Of a stretch of DNA of 64,000 bases, positions 1 through 9,264 are shown piece by piece. Source of the DNA: Altererythrobacter rubellus (GTDB taxonomy: Bacteria > Pseudomonadota > Alphaproteobacteria > Sphingomonadales > Sphingomonadaceae); the NCBI RefSeq assembly GCF_030284385.1, contig NZ_CP127221.1, forward strand, positions 1,240,001 through 1,304,000, read 5' to 3'. The notes under the pieces were generated by a model. The model was not told the origin of the DNA. It searched no databases and saw only the letters and a list, made by a program, of their open reading frames with translations. A program made the translations under genes and the position numbers. The first letter of the stretch is position 1; every line of letters begins with the position of its first letter.

Positions 1-1998
1 TACAGCAGCCTTGTGAGCTTCAGAGCCCTTGCCGCCGTGGTTACCGTCTTCGATGTACTTCTTGGCGTTATCCCAGGCGCCACCACCAGCTGTCATCGAC
101 AGGGCAACGAATAGACCGCCTACGATCACGCCGAGGAGCAGAGCGCCTACGGCCGCGAACGCTTCGTTCTGGCCCGCCAGGAAGTAGATCACGTAGTAGG
201 TCGCGATCGGCGCAAGCACCGGAAGCAGCGACGGGATGATCATTTCCTTGATTGCGGCCTTGGTCACCAGGTCAACGGTACGGGCATAGTCTGGACGGCT
301 GGTGCCCTCCATGATGCCCGGGTCGTTCGCGAACTGGTCACGCACGTCTACAACCACGTCACCCGCAGCGCGGCCAACAGCGGTCATGCCCATCGCACCG
401 AACAGGTACGGCAGCAATGCGCCGAGCAGCAAACCGACGATCACGTAAGGATTCTCGAGGCTGAAGTTGACTTCAGCGTTCGGGAAATACTCGCGAAGGT
501 CAGCGGTGTATGCAGCGAACAGCACGAGCGCTGCGAGACCGGCGGAGCCGATTGCATAGCCCTTGGTCACAGCCTTGGTGGTGTTGCCAACCGCGTCGAG
601 TAGGTCGGTCTTTTCGCGGACGCTTTCGTCCAGACCGGCCATTTCAGCGATACCGCCAGCATTGTCTGTAACCGGGCCGTAAGCATCAAGCGCGACAACC
701 ATGCCAGCAAGTGCGAGCATTGCCGTAGCACCGAATGCGAGGCCGAGAAGACCAGCAAGCTGGTACGCGCCGATGATCGCAGCGATGATCACGATGGTAG
801 GCAGAGCGGTTGATTCAAGGCTGATTGCCAGACCCTGGATCACGTTGGTGCCGTGGCCCGTTTCCGAAGCCTTGGCGATCGAGCGTACCGGACGGTAGTT
901 GGTGCCGGTGTAGTACTCTGTGATCCAGATGATGACGCCGGTCAGAACCAGACCGATCAGCGAGCAATAGAACAGGTCACGGCCGGTAAATTCGACCATA
1001 CCCAGGCCCGGATTGAGCACTGTGTTCATGTCCATGCCTACGGTGCCCAGTGCGTATGATGTCGCATACCAGATCAGCGGGATCGCTAGAACGGCGGTAA
1101 CGATGAAGCCCTTGTACATCGCGCCCATGACGTTGGTGCCATTGCCGAGACGGACAAAGTAAGTGCCGATGATTGATGTCACGATACACGCGCCGCCAAT
1201 CAGCAGCGGAAGAGCCATCAATGGCAGCAACAGATCGCCAATACCGGTCAGAAGCAGCGCCATCAGAACCATGGTTGCGCCAACGGTCACAACATAGGTT
1301 TCGAACAGGTCGGCAGCCATGCCGGCACAGTCGCCAACATTGTCGCCCACGTTATCAGCGATGGTCGCCGGATTGCGGGGGTCGTCTTCAGGAATGCCTG
1401 CTTCGACTTTGCCGACCAGGTCAGCGCCAACGTCTGCAGCCTTGGTGAAGATACCGCCGCCGAGACGTGCGAAGATCGAGATCAGCGATGCACCGAATGC
1501 CAGCCCAACCAGACCGTCAATGACCGCACGGCTGTTCTCTTCGAGCTGCATCGGACCGATCAGAACGTAGAAGAACACAGCGATAGCCAGAAGAGCCAAG
1601 CCTGCCACCAGCATGCCGGTGATCGCGCCAGCGCGGAATGCGATGGTGAGGCCTTGCTGCAAACCAGCGCTTGCTGCCTGTGCTGTGCGTACGTTGGAGC
1701 GAACCGAGATGTTCATCCCGATATAGCCCGCAACGCCTGACAGGACTGCCCCGATAACGAAACCTACAGCCGGGATCGCGCCGAGGAACACCCCGACCAA
1801 GATCGCGACAACCAGACCGACGCCGCCGATGGTAGTGTATTGGCGATTGAGATATGCCTGCGCGCCTTCTTGAATGGCACCGGCGATTTCTTGCATTTTT
1901 GCGTTCCCGGGATCTGCCCCGAGAACCTGGCGGCTGGTGAAAATGCCATACACGATGGCAAGCAGTCCCAGCCCGATTGAAATAAGAATTAGGTCCAC
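1..1998 (-). CDS. hppA: Proton-translocating membrane pyrophosphatase (partial; 3' end beyond window)
   Basis: Integral membrane pump that hydrolyses pyrophosphate and moves H+ across the cytoplasmic membrane. The first 666 codons are present; the family is usually about 690-720 residues, so only the C-terminal tail is missing. It starts at GTG ([20 protein letters not shown]), giving an immediate first membrane helix. Visible signatures are [15 protein letters not shown] near residue 188, a [16 protein letters not shown] stretch, and a C-terminal [16 protein letters not shown] block. At about residue 475 the motif reads [10 protein letters not shown]. In this family Lys at that place marks the K+-independent class, and Ala the K+-dependent class. 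It is monocistronic on the minus strand with its own promoter. Function assignment is firm; the coupling ion is inferred from the Lys. Confidence 0.96.
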   Translation of the reverse strand, partial: MDLILISIGLGLLAIVYGIFTSRQVLGADPGNAKMQEIAGAIQEGAQAYLNRQYTTIGGVGLVVAILVGVFLGAIPAVGFVIGAVLSGVAGYIGMNISVRSNVRTAQAASAGLQQGLTIAFRAGAITGMLVAGLALLAIAVFFYVLIGPMQLEENSRAVIDGLVGLAFGASLISIFARLGGGIFTKAADVGADLVGKVEAGIPEDDPRNPATIADNVGDNVGDCAGMAADLFETYVVTVGATMVLMALLLTGIGDLLLPLMALPLLIGGACIVTSIIGTYFVRLGNGTNVMGAMYKGFIVTAVLAIPLIWYATSYALGTVGMDMNTVLNPGLGMVEFTGRDLFYCSLIGLVLTGVIIWITEYYTGTNYRPVRSIAKASETGHGTNVIQGLAISLESTALPTIVIIAAIIGAYQLAGLLGLAFGATAMLALAGMVVALDAYGPVTDNAGGIAEMAGLDESVREKTDLLDAVGNTTKAVTKGYAIGSAGLAALVLFAAYTADLREYFPNAEVNFSLENPYVIVGLLLGALLPYLFGAMGMTAVGRAAGDVVVDVRDQFANDPGIMEGTSRPDYARTVDLVTKAAIKEMIIPSLLPVLAPIATYYVIYFLAGQNEAFAAVGALLLGVIVGGLFVALSMTAGGGAWDNAKKYIEDGNHGGKGSEAHKAAV

Positions 1999-2031
1999 GA
2001 ACTTTTCCCCTTAAACCCACGTGGAAATACG

Positions 2032-2049
2032 CCCCTGCGGACGCAGAGG
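2032..2049 (-). other. Hairpin in hppA 5' leader
   Basis: CCTCTGCG and CGCAGGGG can pair (one G-U) within the predicted hppA leader, between the candidate promoter and the GTG start. The loop would be very short, so the innermost pair may not form. It could affect translation or mRNA stability; no known riboswitch is recognised. Confidence 0.3.
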
Positions 2050-2063
2050 CGATTAGTGTCGGT

Positions 2064-2091
2064 GCTATAAGGTATGCGACGCGGGTGACAA
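2064..2091 (-). promoter_or_regulatory. Candidate sigma70-type promoter of hppA
   Basis: On the minus strand TTGTCA (2091-2086) is separated by 16 bases from TATAGC (2069-2064), about 65 bases before the hppA GTG. The match is good by eye, but no transcription start is known. Confidence 0.45.
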
Positions 2092-2141
2092 GGGTGGAAT
2101 CGGCGGTTTGCGGCCAATTTCCGTGCGTTTCACCAGTTTCG

Positions 2142-2969
2142 CTAGTGTTGGTAGCCTAAACCTTCGGGGTTCACGACCGGATTGCTGTCAAAGATAAGCG
2201 GCGCAAAACCTTGCGGTTCGACTGTGCCAATGCGCATGCAGTCGACGGGTGGTTCGGTTTCGAGCGGTAGCGTGAACAATAACTCGTAATCTTCGCCCCA
2301 ACGCATGCATTCATTGCGTCTTTTATTAGATGCCACGGGTACAAGTGCACTGTCGATTGCAATCGAGACTTCGCTTGCGCTTGCCATGCGGAAAGTATCA
2401 AGCATCAACCCGTCCGAGATATCCATCATTGCGCTTACATGCGGTGCGAGAGCTTGGCCTTCAATAAGGCGGGGGGTAGGGCGGTTGTAGGCGGCCAGAT
2501 GTTCTGGATCGCCTTCAAAACCCAACATCGCGCAACCCAGCAGACCTGTGACGTATAGCTGATCGCCAATCTGCGCACCGCAGCGCGACGGAACCGGTGT
2601 ATGCGAGGCTCGGCCGATTGCGGTTAAGCCGAAAGCGCGTTTACCAGTCGTCTTGATCGTATCCCCGCCAAGCAAAGGAACATCATGGGCGGAGAGCGCT
2701 TCATACAGGCCTTCAAGAAACCGTTCGTCGCCACTGCCAAGGCTATGGCCCAATAGCAGACCTATCGGCTCTGCACCTTTGGACGCGAGATCGGACAGAT
2801 TCACCGCGACCAGCTTCCAAGCGGCATCCGCCAAGTCGCCGCCTTCCTGGAAATGCGTACCCTCGGCCATCATGTCATGCGTCAGAATCAGCGTTTCATT
2901 GCCAATCTCAAGTATCGCGCAATCATCATCAAGCCCGCGCGCGCCCGGATGCAGCGGGAGTTTGCGCAA
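2142..2969 (-). CDS. thiL: Thiamine-monophosphate kinase
   Basis: Phosphorylates thiamine monophosphate to thiamine diphosphate with ATP. Family motifs read in order: DDDCAIL near the N-terminus, LTHDMMAEGTHF, AVNLSDLASKGAEP, MMDISDGL and GEDYELLFT. The coordinates use the only canonical-type start, a TTG, giving 275 residues; the family is usually 300 or more. The frame continues upstream with DERAFIEA, which resembles the normal ThiL N-terminus, but no ATG, GTG or TTG occurs before an in-frame TGA. An ATA at 2996-2994 overlaps the nusB stop as ATAG, mimicking an ATGA coupling junction. The real start may therefore be ATA at 2996. It is the last gene of hisG-hisD-nusB-thiL. Confidence 0.9.
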   Translation of the reverse strand: MRKLPLHPGARGLDDDCAILEIGNETLILTHDMMAEGTHFQEGGDLADAAWKLVAVNLSDLASKGAEPIGLLLGHSLGSGDERFLEGLYEALSAHDVPLLGGDTIKTTGKRAFGLTAIGRASHTPVPSRCGAQIGDQLYVTGLLGCAMLGFEGDPEHLAAYNRPTPRLIEGQALAPHVSAMMDISDGLMLDTFRMASASEVSIAIDSALVPVASNKRRNECMRWGEDYELLFTLPLETEPPVDCMRIGTVEPQGFAPLIFDSNPVVNPEGLGYQH

Positions 2970-2992
2970 GGCTTCGATGAAAGCGCGTTCGT

Positions 2993-3460
2993 CTATGACC
3001 GCACATCCTTGCCAACCGCATCAAGAAGGCCGTTCACGAATTTGGCTTCGCGGTCGTCGAAGAAAGCTTTTGCGACATCGACATACTCATTGATCGCGGT
3101 TGCGGTTGGCACATCGGCGCGGGCCATCAATTCGTAGGCCCCGGCGCGCAGGATTTGCAGCATGGTCTTGTCGAGCCGCGCTATTGTCCATCCGTCGGCC
3201 AACTTGCCGACCAGCAGTTCATCAATCTCCTCGCGGCGGGCATCTACTCCGCTGACGATATCGTCAAAGAAATCGGCTTCAGCATCGGCAAAGACCTCGC
3301 CTTCATGATCTTCGTCATCGACTTCGCGACCTAGCCGGTGCTGGTGAAATTCGTTGAGCAGTCTGGCAAGGGCAGTGCCTTCCATTTGCATCTGGTAAAG
3401 CGCCTGAACCGCAGCAAGACGTGCAGCAGACCGGGCCTGAGAGCGAGCGGGGGTATTCAT
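2993..3460 (-). CDS. nusB: Transcription antitermination protein NusB
   Basis: A 155-residue all-helical RNA-binding factor that works with NusE (S10) in antitermination of rRNA operons. The N-terminus (ARSQARSAARLAAVQALYQ) and the C-terminal block DVPTATAINEYVDVAKAFFD are typical of NusB. An acidic insert (DDEDHEGEVFADAEADFFDD) sits between the first helices. The start ATG overlaps the hisD stop as ATGA, so translation is probably coupled to hisD. The stop TAG overlaps the presumed thiL start. nusB next to thiL is a common arrangement; being coupled behind hisGD is a feature of this lineage or strain. Confidence 0.93.
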   Translation of the reverse strand: MNTPARSQARSAARLAAVQALYQMQMEGTALARLLNEFHQHRLGREVDDEDHEGEVFADAEADFFDDIVSGVDARREEIDELLVGKLADGWTIARLDKTMLQILRAGAYELMARADVPTATAINEYVDVAKAFFDDREAKFVNGLLDAVGKDVRS

Positions 3461-4746
3461 TTGAGCCTCAATTCAACCGATTTGGCGTGCGCGGGCAAGC
3501 CCTCTGCATGTGCCAGCGATACCGCAGCAGGACCGATCCTGCCGAGCGAAGCATCGTCCAATGCAATAAAGCTGGTGCGTTTCATAAAATCGAGCACGGA
3601 AAGCCCGCTGGCAAAACGCGCACGTCGCCCGGTGGGCAAAACATGGTTTGGCCCTGCCACATAGTCACCGATGGCCTCCGGCGTCATCCGGCCAAGGAAA
3701 ACGCTGCCAGCGTGACGGATCGCTTTGAGTAAGGGTTCCGGGTCAGCTACTGCAAGTTCGACATGCTCAGCGGCCAACTGATCAGCGAGCGGTGCTGCAT
3801 CGGCCACATTGTCGACGATGATGATAGCACCATTTGCGTTCCAGCTCGCAGTGGCCGTTTCACAGGTAGCAAGCTCGACCAGTTGTGCTTCAACCTGCGC
3901 CGACACCGCATCGGCAAAACCGGCGTCGTCAGTGATCAGGATTGATTGCGAAGTCGGGTCATGTTCCGCCTGACTGAGCAAGTCTGCTGCGATCCAGTCT
4001 GCGCGATTGTGCTTGTCCGCAATCACTAGGATTTCGCTTGGGCCAGCGACCATGTCGATCCCGACGACGCCGAACAACTGGCGTTTCGCCTCTGCCACCC
4101 AGGCATTGCCCGGGCCAGTAATGACATCCACTTTGGCGATGCGATCGGTTCCATAGGCTAGCGCTGCGACTGCTTGTGCGCCGCCGACACGCCAGATCTC
4201 GTCGACGCCTGCCATGTGCGCAGCCGCGAGAACCAATGGGTTGGTCTTTCCTTGCGGGGTAGGGGTGACCACCACCAACCGCTCTACCCCTGCTACCTTA
4301 GCTGGAATGGCATTCATCAGCAGCGAGGATGGATAGGCTGCACGTCCGCCCGGAACATACAGACCAGCCGCATCAACCGCGCGCCAGATCGCACCTTGGC
4401 GCACGCCCGCATCATCGGTGAAATCGCGGTTCGCGGGAAGCTGGTCGGCATGATAGGCGCGGATCCGCTCTGCTGCGAGTTCCAGCGCGTCGCGTAATTC
4501 GCCGTCCAGAGCCTCGTATGCTTCTTTGCATTCATCCGCGGTGATGATCCAATCGCAATCGCTGGCCAGTTCGTGACTATCGAAACGCTGCGAATATTCC
4601 GCCAGCGCCGCATCGCCGCGCGCCTTTACGTCAGCCAATATGCGGGCAACGTCTGCGCTGACATCAGCATCGCTTTCGCGCCGAGCATTGACCAAGGCAT
4701 CGAATGCGGCAGCAAAGCCGGGATCAGAGGAAACCAGTCTTTGCAT
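3457..4746 (-). CDS. hisD: Histidinol dehydrogenase
   Basis: Zn-dependent cytosolic enzyme for the last two steps of histidine synthesis: L-histidinol to L-histidine with two NAD+. At 429 residues it has family length. It shows ITGPGNAWVAEAKRQLFG and the C-terminal GPNHVLPTGRRARFASGL and VLDFMKRTS segments carrying conserved active-site and metal ligands. An ATG at 4746 overlaps the hisG TGA as TGATG; a TTG one codon upstream is possible but less likely. Only hisG and hisD of the pathway are present, so the other his genes must lie elsewhere, as is usual for the split his loci of alphaproteobacteria. Confidence 0.95.
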   Translation of the reverse strand: MQRLVSSDPGFAAAFDALVNARRESDADVSADVARILADVKARGDAALAEYSQRFDSHELASDCDWIITADECKEAYEALDGELRDALELAAERIRAYHADQLPANRDFTDDAGVRQGAIWRAVDAAGLYVPGGRAAYPSSLLMNAIPAKVAGVERLVVVTPTPQGKTNPLVLAAAHMAGVDEIWRVGGAQAVAALAYGTDRIAKVDVITGPGNAWVAEAKRQLFGVVGIDMVAGPSEILVIADKHNRADWIAADLLSQAEHDPTSQSILITDDAGFADAVSAQVEAQLVELATCETATASWNANGAIIIVDNVADAAPLADQLAAEHVELAVADPEPLLKAIRHAGSVFLGRMTPEAIGDYVAGPNHVLPTGRRARFASGLSVLDFMKRTSFIALDDASLGRIGPAAVSLAHAEGLPAHAKSVELRLK

Positions 4747-5414
4747 CAAGCCGCAGCTTTCTTGCTGGCAAACTCGCGGAAGGCAGACACAAGTTCAGCG
4801 ACGCGTGGATCGGTTTTCAGCGCCGCGCGATTGACGATCAGCCGCGCAGAAATGTCCAAGATGCGATCAGTCTCGACCAAGCCGTTCTGCTTCAGCGTCG
4901 CGCCGGTTGAAACCAGATCCACGATCTGCCGCGCCAAGCCTAGCGAAGGTGCCAATTCCATAGCCCCATTCAGCTTGACGCACTCAGCCTGAATGCCTTG
5001 CGCCTCGAAATGTCGGCGCGTGAGATTGGGGTATTTGGTTGCAACGCGCAGATGGCTGACTGTGCCGCTTGGTGCTTCGTCCCCGGCTACGCGTGCAACC
5101 GACAGTCGGCAGTGGCCGATGTCCAGATCAACCGGTGCATAAAGGTCAGCGTAATCGAACTCCTCGATCACGTCAGAGCCGACGATACCGATCTGCGCTG
5201 CGCCATGCGCGACGAAGGTGGCTACGTCGAAAGCGCGCACGCGGATCAGCCGCATATCTGGACGCGTTGTTGCAAAACTTAGCGCGCGGTTGCCTTTGTC
5301 GTGAAAGGCATCTTCTGGCACCACGCCTGCATGCGCCATCAAGGGCAGCGATTCATCGAGAATGCGGCCTTTGGGAATTGCGAAAGTCAGCAGTTTGTTC
5401 ACGATGTCAGTCAT
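4746..5414 (-). CDS. hisG: ATP phosphoribosyltransferase catalytic subunit, short form
   Basis: Catalyses the first committed step of histidine synthesis: ATP plus PRPP to phosphoribosyl-ATP. At 222 residues it is the short HisG form, which lacks the C-terminal regulatory domain. Features are [16 protein letters not shown] near the N-terminus and the [16 protein letters not shown] segment matching the PRPP-binding region. ATG at 5414 was chosen because family homology begins shortly after it; an upstream in-frame start would add a non-homologous peptide. Short HisG needs the HisRS-like partner HisZ in known cases, and no hisZ is seen in this window. It is first in the hisG-hisD-nusB-thiL run. 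Confidence 0.93.
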   Translation of the reverse strand: MTDIVNKLLTFAIPKGRILDESLPLMAHAGVVPEDAFHDKGNRALSFATTRPDMRLIRVRAFDVATFVAHGAAQIGIVGSDVIEEFDYADLYAPVDLDIGHCRLSVARVAGDEAPSGTVSHLRVATKYPNLTRRHFEAQGIQAECVKLNGAMELAPSLGLARQIVDLVSTGATLKQNGLVETDRILDISARLIVNRAALKTDPRVAELVSAFREFASKKAAA

Positions 5415-5701
5415 TGCGTGGCGGCACTTAGTGACTGGCGGCAGAAAGGGCAATGAAAAGGAGGCGCAGTGGCGGATAGTGCGTTGATGGACATGACATC
5501 CGTGTCAGAGAGGGCATCGAATGGCAGGCTGAGCATGCTGAAAAGGGTGGGGCGCCTGGCACGGGGCGCTTTATTCGCGCTACTCTGAAGTTGCTTGATG
5601 GAGACACTGCGACCGGCCGGAGCATGGCCAATTGGCAAGAGCTGGCGGTGAAAGACGCCATGCTGCTGCGGATCGCGGGCGCGGGTCGAATGGTTGGCGG
5701 G
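5415..5701. other. Intergenic region before hisG, no supported gene
   Basis: This stretch of just under 300 bases separates the alpha/beta hydrolase from hisG, both read leftward. Two overlapping minus-strand frames of about 75 codons cross it, but their sequences resemble no family and end beside the hisG start. It presumably holds the hisG promoter. No histidine-codon-rich leader peptide is visible. Confidence 0.4.
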
Positions 5702-6595
5702 CTAGCCGTTGGCTGCCAAGAAATATTCCATCGCGGCGATCACCTTGTCCGGCGCCTCCCAAGGAACGAAATGCCCGCAATCGGGCACTTGAACGATGGT
5801 TAGTGGATCGATCACTTCGTCCAGCCCTTCGAGATTTTCCGGCGGCAATGCCAAATCATCCAGCGCCCAGATCACCAGCGTCGGGATCGTCAGCTTGGGA
5901 ATTGGCGGAGGCGTGTAACCCGCGGGAACTTCGAACGGCTCGTCCATCGTTGGGACAGTCATCTGGCTGGCGCGATAGTAATTGAGCATGCCGAAACACG
6001 CGTCGCGATCTTCCCAATCCCTTAGCAATTGTGCGCGTTCTTCAGCGGGCATTGTGTCGGGCCGGTCCCAATTCACTTCCTGTTTCAGGATGCCGGTGAT
6101 CCCCTTCTCGCGGATCAGGCCATCATTGGCAGGGTCACGAAACGCGCGAATATATTGGCTCGCCTCACGCTGGCCGCGATTGGTGTAGAGCAGCTTCTGA
6201 AACACGGCCGGATGCGGAGCATTGGCAATAATCGCACTCTCCACGCGGGTATGCTGTCCACCCAGTGCCACACCCCAGGCAATCGCGCCGCCCCAATCGT
6301 GTCCCACGATAGTGAACTTGGCGATTCTCAGTGCGTCGGAGAGAAGAAAGACATCACCGATCAGCTTGTCGGGCGTATAGGCGTCGACTTCTTGCGGTTT
6401 TGAAGAACCGCGATAGCCGCGCTGATCGGGGGCAATGCACCGAAAACGGTCACTGAAATGTGCGATTTGGTGTCGCCATGTGCGATGGCTTTCGGGAAAA
6501 CCATGCAGGAAAATTAGGGCAGGGGCGTCGACCGGGCCTTCATCGACCACGTCAAGTTCGATACCGTTCGCGAGCGATACGCGCTTTTGCTCCAT
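5702..6595 (-). CDS. Alpha/beta hydrolase, epoxide hydrolase-like
   Basis: A 297-residue soluble alpha/beta-hydrolase. HGFPESHRTW (31-40) supplies the HG oxyanion-hole motif. GHDWGG puts Asp100 at the nucleophile position, as in epoxide hydrolases and haloalkane or haloacetate dehalogenases rather than Ser esterases. VPDCGHFVPWEAP near the C-terminus carries the catalytic His. DQRGYRGSS is the usual strand-4 motif. It starts 2 bases after the SDR stop and is the last gene of bolA-pirin-SDR-hydrolase. Epoxide hydrolysis is the likeliest activity, but a dehalogenase cannot be excluded from sequence alone. Confidence 0.88.
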   Translation of the reverse strand: MEQKRVSLANGIELDVVDEGPVDAPALIFLHGFPESHRTWRHQIAHFSDRFRCIAPDQRGYRGSSKPQEVDAYTPDKLIGDVFLLSDALRIAKFTIVGHDWGGAIAWGVALGGQHTRVESAIIANAPHPAVFQKLLYTNRGQREASQYIRAFRDPANDGLIREKGITGILKQEVNWDRPDTMPAEERAQLLRDWEDRDACFGMLNYYRASQMTVPTMDEPFEVPAGYTPPPIPKLTIPTLVIWALDDLALPPENLEGLDEVIDPLTIVQVPDCGHFVPWEAPDKVIAAMEYFLAANG

Positions 6596-6597
6596 TG

Positions 6598-7410
6598 TCA
6601 GCCTTCCGATTCCATCTTCTCGATATATCCAGCGGCGACCATGGCCGCGACCTGATCGAACAGCTGATCCGGTGTGCGCCGCATTTCGCCCATGGCCTGT
6701 TCCATACCTTCAGCCACAATGATTTCGCGCTCGCCCGCGGCAACTGCATCGATCATGGTTTTGGCTGCGTCATTGGGCCGAATCCCTTCGTCGATCACTT
6801 TGTCGCTGCGCCCGCGCTTGCTGCCGTCAGATGTCAGCGCGTTGCGGCTGACATCGGTGGCTATTGAACCGGGATAAATGACATGGACGGAGACACCCTT
6901 CTGGCTCAATTCCGCTCGAAGCGCATCGGCATAGCCGGCAAGGCCGAACTTCGCCGCGCAATAGGCAGTGCGCATTGGCACGCCGACCTTGCCTGCGATT
7001 GACGAAATGAAGAGCAGGTTGCCAGAGCCGCGTTCAGCCATGTGTCCGATCAACCCTTGCGTGAAGGCAATCTGCGCGGTCAGGTCGATATCGATAATGT
7101 CGCGATAGACGCTCATCTCGGTCTTGAGTGCCTGGCTGCGTTGGGAGACGCCGGCATTGGCGACGGCTGCGTCTACGCCACCTTTCCAAGCGATGGCTTT
7201 GGCCGTGGCATCTGCAAGCGCGGCATCGTCGCGCACGTCGAACGGCAGGATCAATGTTTCGCCGCAATCCGCAGCGACCTTTGCAAGCCGCGCTTCATCG
7301 CGGCCAGACAGCACCAGATGAGCGCCGCGGCTGGCCCATTTGCGCGCCAGCGCAGCGCCAATCCCGGATGATGCGCCAGTGATCCAAACCACCTTGCCGG
7401 TGAAATCCAT
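6598..7410 (-). CDS. Short-chain dehydrogenase/reductase
   Basis: A 270-residue classical SDR. The cofactor motif TGASSGIG lies at 11-18, NAG at 85-87, the catalytic Ser at about 137 (FISSIAGK), and Tyr150-x3-Lys154 in AYCAAKFG. SGRDEA after strand 2 has Arg after Gly-Ser, which favours NADP(H). The C-terminal half resembles SDR family members annotated as lipid or steroid-type oxidoreductases, but the substrate cannot be named. It is flanked closely by pirin upstream (36 bases) and a hydrolase downstream (2 bases), so co-transcription is likely. Confidence 0.9.
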   Translation of the reverse strand: MDFTGKVVWITGASSGIGAALARKWASRGAHLVLSGRDEARLAKVAADCGETLILPFDVRDDAALADATAKAIAWKGGVDAAVANAGVSQRSQALKTEMSVYRDIIDIDLTAQIAFTQGLIGHMAERGSGNLLFISSIAGKVGVPMRTAYCAAKFGLAGYADALRAELSQKGVSVHVIYPGSIATDVSRNALTSDGSKRGRSDKVIDEGIRPNDAAKTMIDAVAAGEREIIVAEGMEQAMGEMRRTPDQLFDQVAAMVAAGYIEKMESEG

Positions 7411-7446
7411 TTATCTCTCTCCCTGCGCGGATCACCCGCGTCTGTT

Positions 7447-8328
7447 TTAGTCAGTGACGGTTTTTGGCCTTCCTTCGGGTAGCGGGATATACTCCTCTGC
7501 GTCTCCCGGCACTTTTGGGAAGCGACCTGCTTTCCAGTCCTCGCTGGCTTGGCGAATACGCTCTTTGTCAGAGCTGACGAAGTTCCACCAGGCGTGGCGC
7601 GGAGTCGAGAAGGCTTCACCCCCTAGCAGCATAATTCGCCCGCCCCGATCGCTTGAAAGCATCATATTCCTGCCCGGTGCGAGCACGCTCAATTCATAGA
7701 GCCCAAGCGCTTGCCCATCGACGCTGGCTTCGCCGCCCACAAGCATGACCGCGCGTTCGTCCGCGCTCACCTCAATAGGTAGGGACCCCGTGGGCGCGAG
7801 CACAATCTCTGCGTATATTGTGTCAGCATAGGTGGTTGTAGTTGCGCGCTTGCCCCAAAGCTCGCCCATGATGATCGTGGCCTTGGCGCATTGGTCCTCG
7901 ATAACCGGAAGGTCATTAACTGCTTCGAACGCAGGATCGATTTCTTCGCGTCCATCCGGCAGGGCGAGCCAGGTTTGTATACCGTAGAGTTTCGGCCCGA
8001 TAGCGCGTTCTTCAGCAGGTGAGCGTTCCGAATGGACGATCCCTTTTCCCGCCGTCATCAAATTTACTGTTCCGGGGCGAATGGTGGAAAACGTGCCGAG
8101 ACTGTCGCGGTGTTCGATCGCGCCTTCAAACAGCCAAGTTACAGTCGCAAGATTGATATGTGGGTGCGGGCGCACATCCATCGCGCTGCCGACGTCAAGC
8201 TGTGCGGGGCCAAACTCGTCAACAAAGATAAAGGGTCCAACCATCGTGCGCTCGCGCTTTGGCAACACGCGGCGGACCTCGAACTGGCCAAGATCATGCG
8301 TAGTTGGTGTGACGGTTTGCTCAATCAT
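7447..8328 (-). CDS. Pirin family protein
   Basis: A bicupin of 293 residues. The N-terminal cupin has the metal-binding set His55, His57 (RPHPHINLAT), His99 and Glu101 (GIVHSERSP), matching the Fe site of pirins. Some bacterial pirins have quercetin 2,3-dioxygenase activity and others act as regulators; which applies here is unknown. ATG 8328 was chosen because the match starts at IEQTVTPTTHDLGQFEVRRV and it lies just after the bolA stop. An upstream start would overlap bolA in a different frame. Second gene of the bolA-pirin-SDR-hydrolase group. Confidence 0.9.
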   Translation of the reverse strand: MIEQTVTPTTHDLGQFEVRRVLPKRERTMVGPFIFVDEFGPAQLDVGSAMDVRPHPHINLATVTWLFEGAIEHRDSLGTFSTIRPGTVNLMTAGKGIVHSERSPAEERAIGPKLYGIQTWLALPDGREEIDPAFEAVNDLPVIEDQCAKATIIMGELWGKRATTTTYADTIYAEIVLAPTGSLPIEVSADERAVMLVGGEASVDGQALGLYELSVLAPGRNMMLSSDRGGRIMLLGGEAFSTPRHAWWNFVSSDKERIRQASEDWKAGRFPKVPGDAEEYIPLPEGRPKTVTD

Positions 8329-8332
8329 AGTG

Positions 8333-8617
8333 CTATCCGCCCTTATGTTCACCTGGAGCGCGCGCCTTGATCGCCAATGCGTGGACCCGTTCTCCGGGAA
8401 TATTGTGCAGCGCCGCGTTGACCATGCGTTGCCTCTGAAGTCGTGAGACACCGTCAAAAGCTTTGCTTTCGATCACAATGGTAAAGTGCGATTCGCCGCT
8501 GCCATCGTCACCGGAATGCCCGTGGTGCAATGTGCTGTCATTGATAATATCGAGGTGGGTGGGATGAAGCGCTGCGCGCAGCAGTTCTTCCATTTCTTGA
8601 GCTATAGAACCTGTCAT
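8333..8617 (-). CDS. BolA family protein
   Basis: A 94-residue single-domain BolA-type protein. It has the class features of an N-terminal helix (EMEELLRAALHPTHLDI), the HFTIVIESKAFDGVSRLQRQRMV core and a C-terminal VHALAIKARAP strand. BolA proteins partner with monothiol glutaredoxins in Fe-S trafficking. A loop rich in His, Gly and Asp (LHHGHSGDDGSGESH) contains candidate cluster or metal ligands. In related genomes bolA sits next to a J-domain gene, as here (divergent, about 35 bases apart), implying a shared bidirectional promoter. Confidence 0.9.
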   Translation of the reverse strand: MTGSIAQEMEELLRAALHPTHLDIINDSTLHHGHSGDDGSGESHFTIVIESKAFDGVSRLQRQRMVNAALHNIPGERVHALAIKARAPGEHKGG

Positions 8618-8652
8618 GAAAGTGAATTTGGGGGTTCCAATCGCGCTTGTCC

Positions 8653-9264
8653 ATGACCATCTTGCCGTGCGTGGCTCAGACTAGGTTTCATGGACGTTTC
8701 GAAGACACCGGGCAGGTGTGCCAGCACCCTACGTGCCAGCAGGATGGCGAGTTCCGCGCTCCGGGCTATCGCGCAAACGGTTTTGATGGGCCGGGCGAAT
8801 ATCGCTGGTTCTGCTTGGATCACGTTCGCGAGTTCAATGCCGGATATGACTGGTTTGAGGGGATGAGCGCAGAAGAAATTCTGGAAGCGCAATCGCCCGC
8901 GTTGGGATGGAAGACGGAGAACCCCAGTTTCAGGCCAACGGCTGGCGTCGATGGTATGCCACGCTGGGCCGATTTCGACGATCCGCTGGACGCGATCAGC
9001 GCGCGCATGGCAGGAATAAAGAGCCGCGCAGAGCGGGAAGCCAGGATGGCGATGGATGGCAGGTTCTCATCCGATGAGGCGCGTGCGCTCGACACTATGG
9101 GGCTGGGGCTGGACACCGATCGGCGGCGATTGCGGCGACGCTATTCAGAGCTGGTACGGCGCTATCACCCTGATCGAAATGGCGGCGATCGGAAGTTTGA
9201 AGACCGGCTCAATAACGTAGTGGAAGCCTATCAATTACTTAGGAAAAGCCGCGCTTTCGTTTAG
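8653..9264 (+). CDS. J-domain-containing protein
   Basis: About 203 residues. The C-terminal 60 or so form a DnaJ-type J domain with the essential HPD in RRYHPDRNGG near residue 172, and helix IV runs to the end. The N-terminal half has a Cys pair (CQHPTCQQDGEFRAP) and FCLDHVREFNAGYDWFEGMS, a putative small metal-binding segment common in alphaproteobacterial proteins of this type. It should stimulate a DnaK-type chaperone; the client is unknown. A TTG two codons upstream is an alternative start. Its stop overlaps the convergent GST stop by 4 bases. Confidence 0.88.
   Translation: MTILPCVAQTRFHGRFEDTGQVCQHPTCQQDGEFRAPGYRANGFDGPGEYRWFCLDHVREFNAGYDWFEGMSAEEILEAQSPALGWKTENPSFRPTAGVDGMPRWADFDDPLDAISARMAGIKSRAEREARMAMDGRFSSDEARALDTMGLGLDTDRRRLRRRYSELVRRYHPDRNGGDRKFEDRLNNVVEAYQLLRKSRAFV

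Noticed and set aside
5411-5661. Small frames before hisG, one with a CPFC-type Cys pair
   Set aside because: One pair of Cys in a proline-rich peptide with no homology, ending at the hisG start; not enough to call a zinc ribbon or leader peptide.
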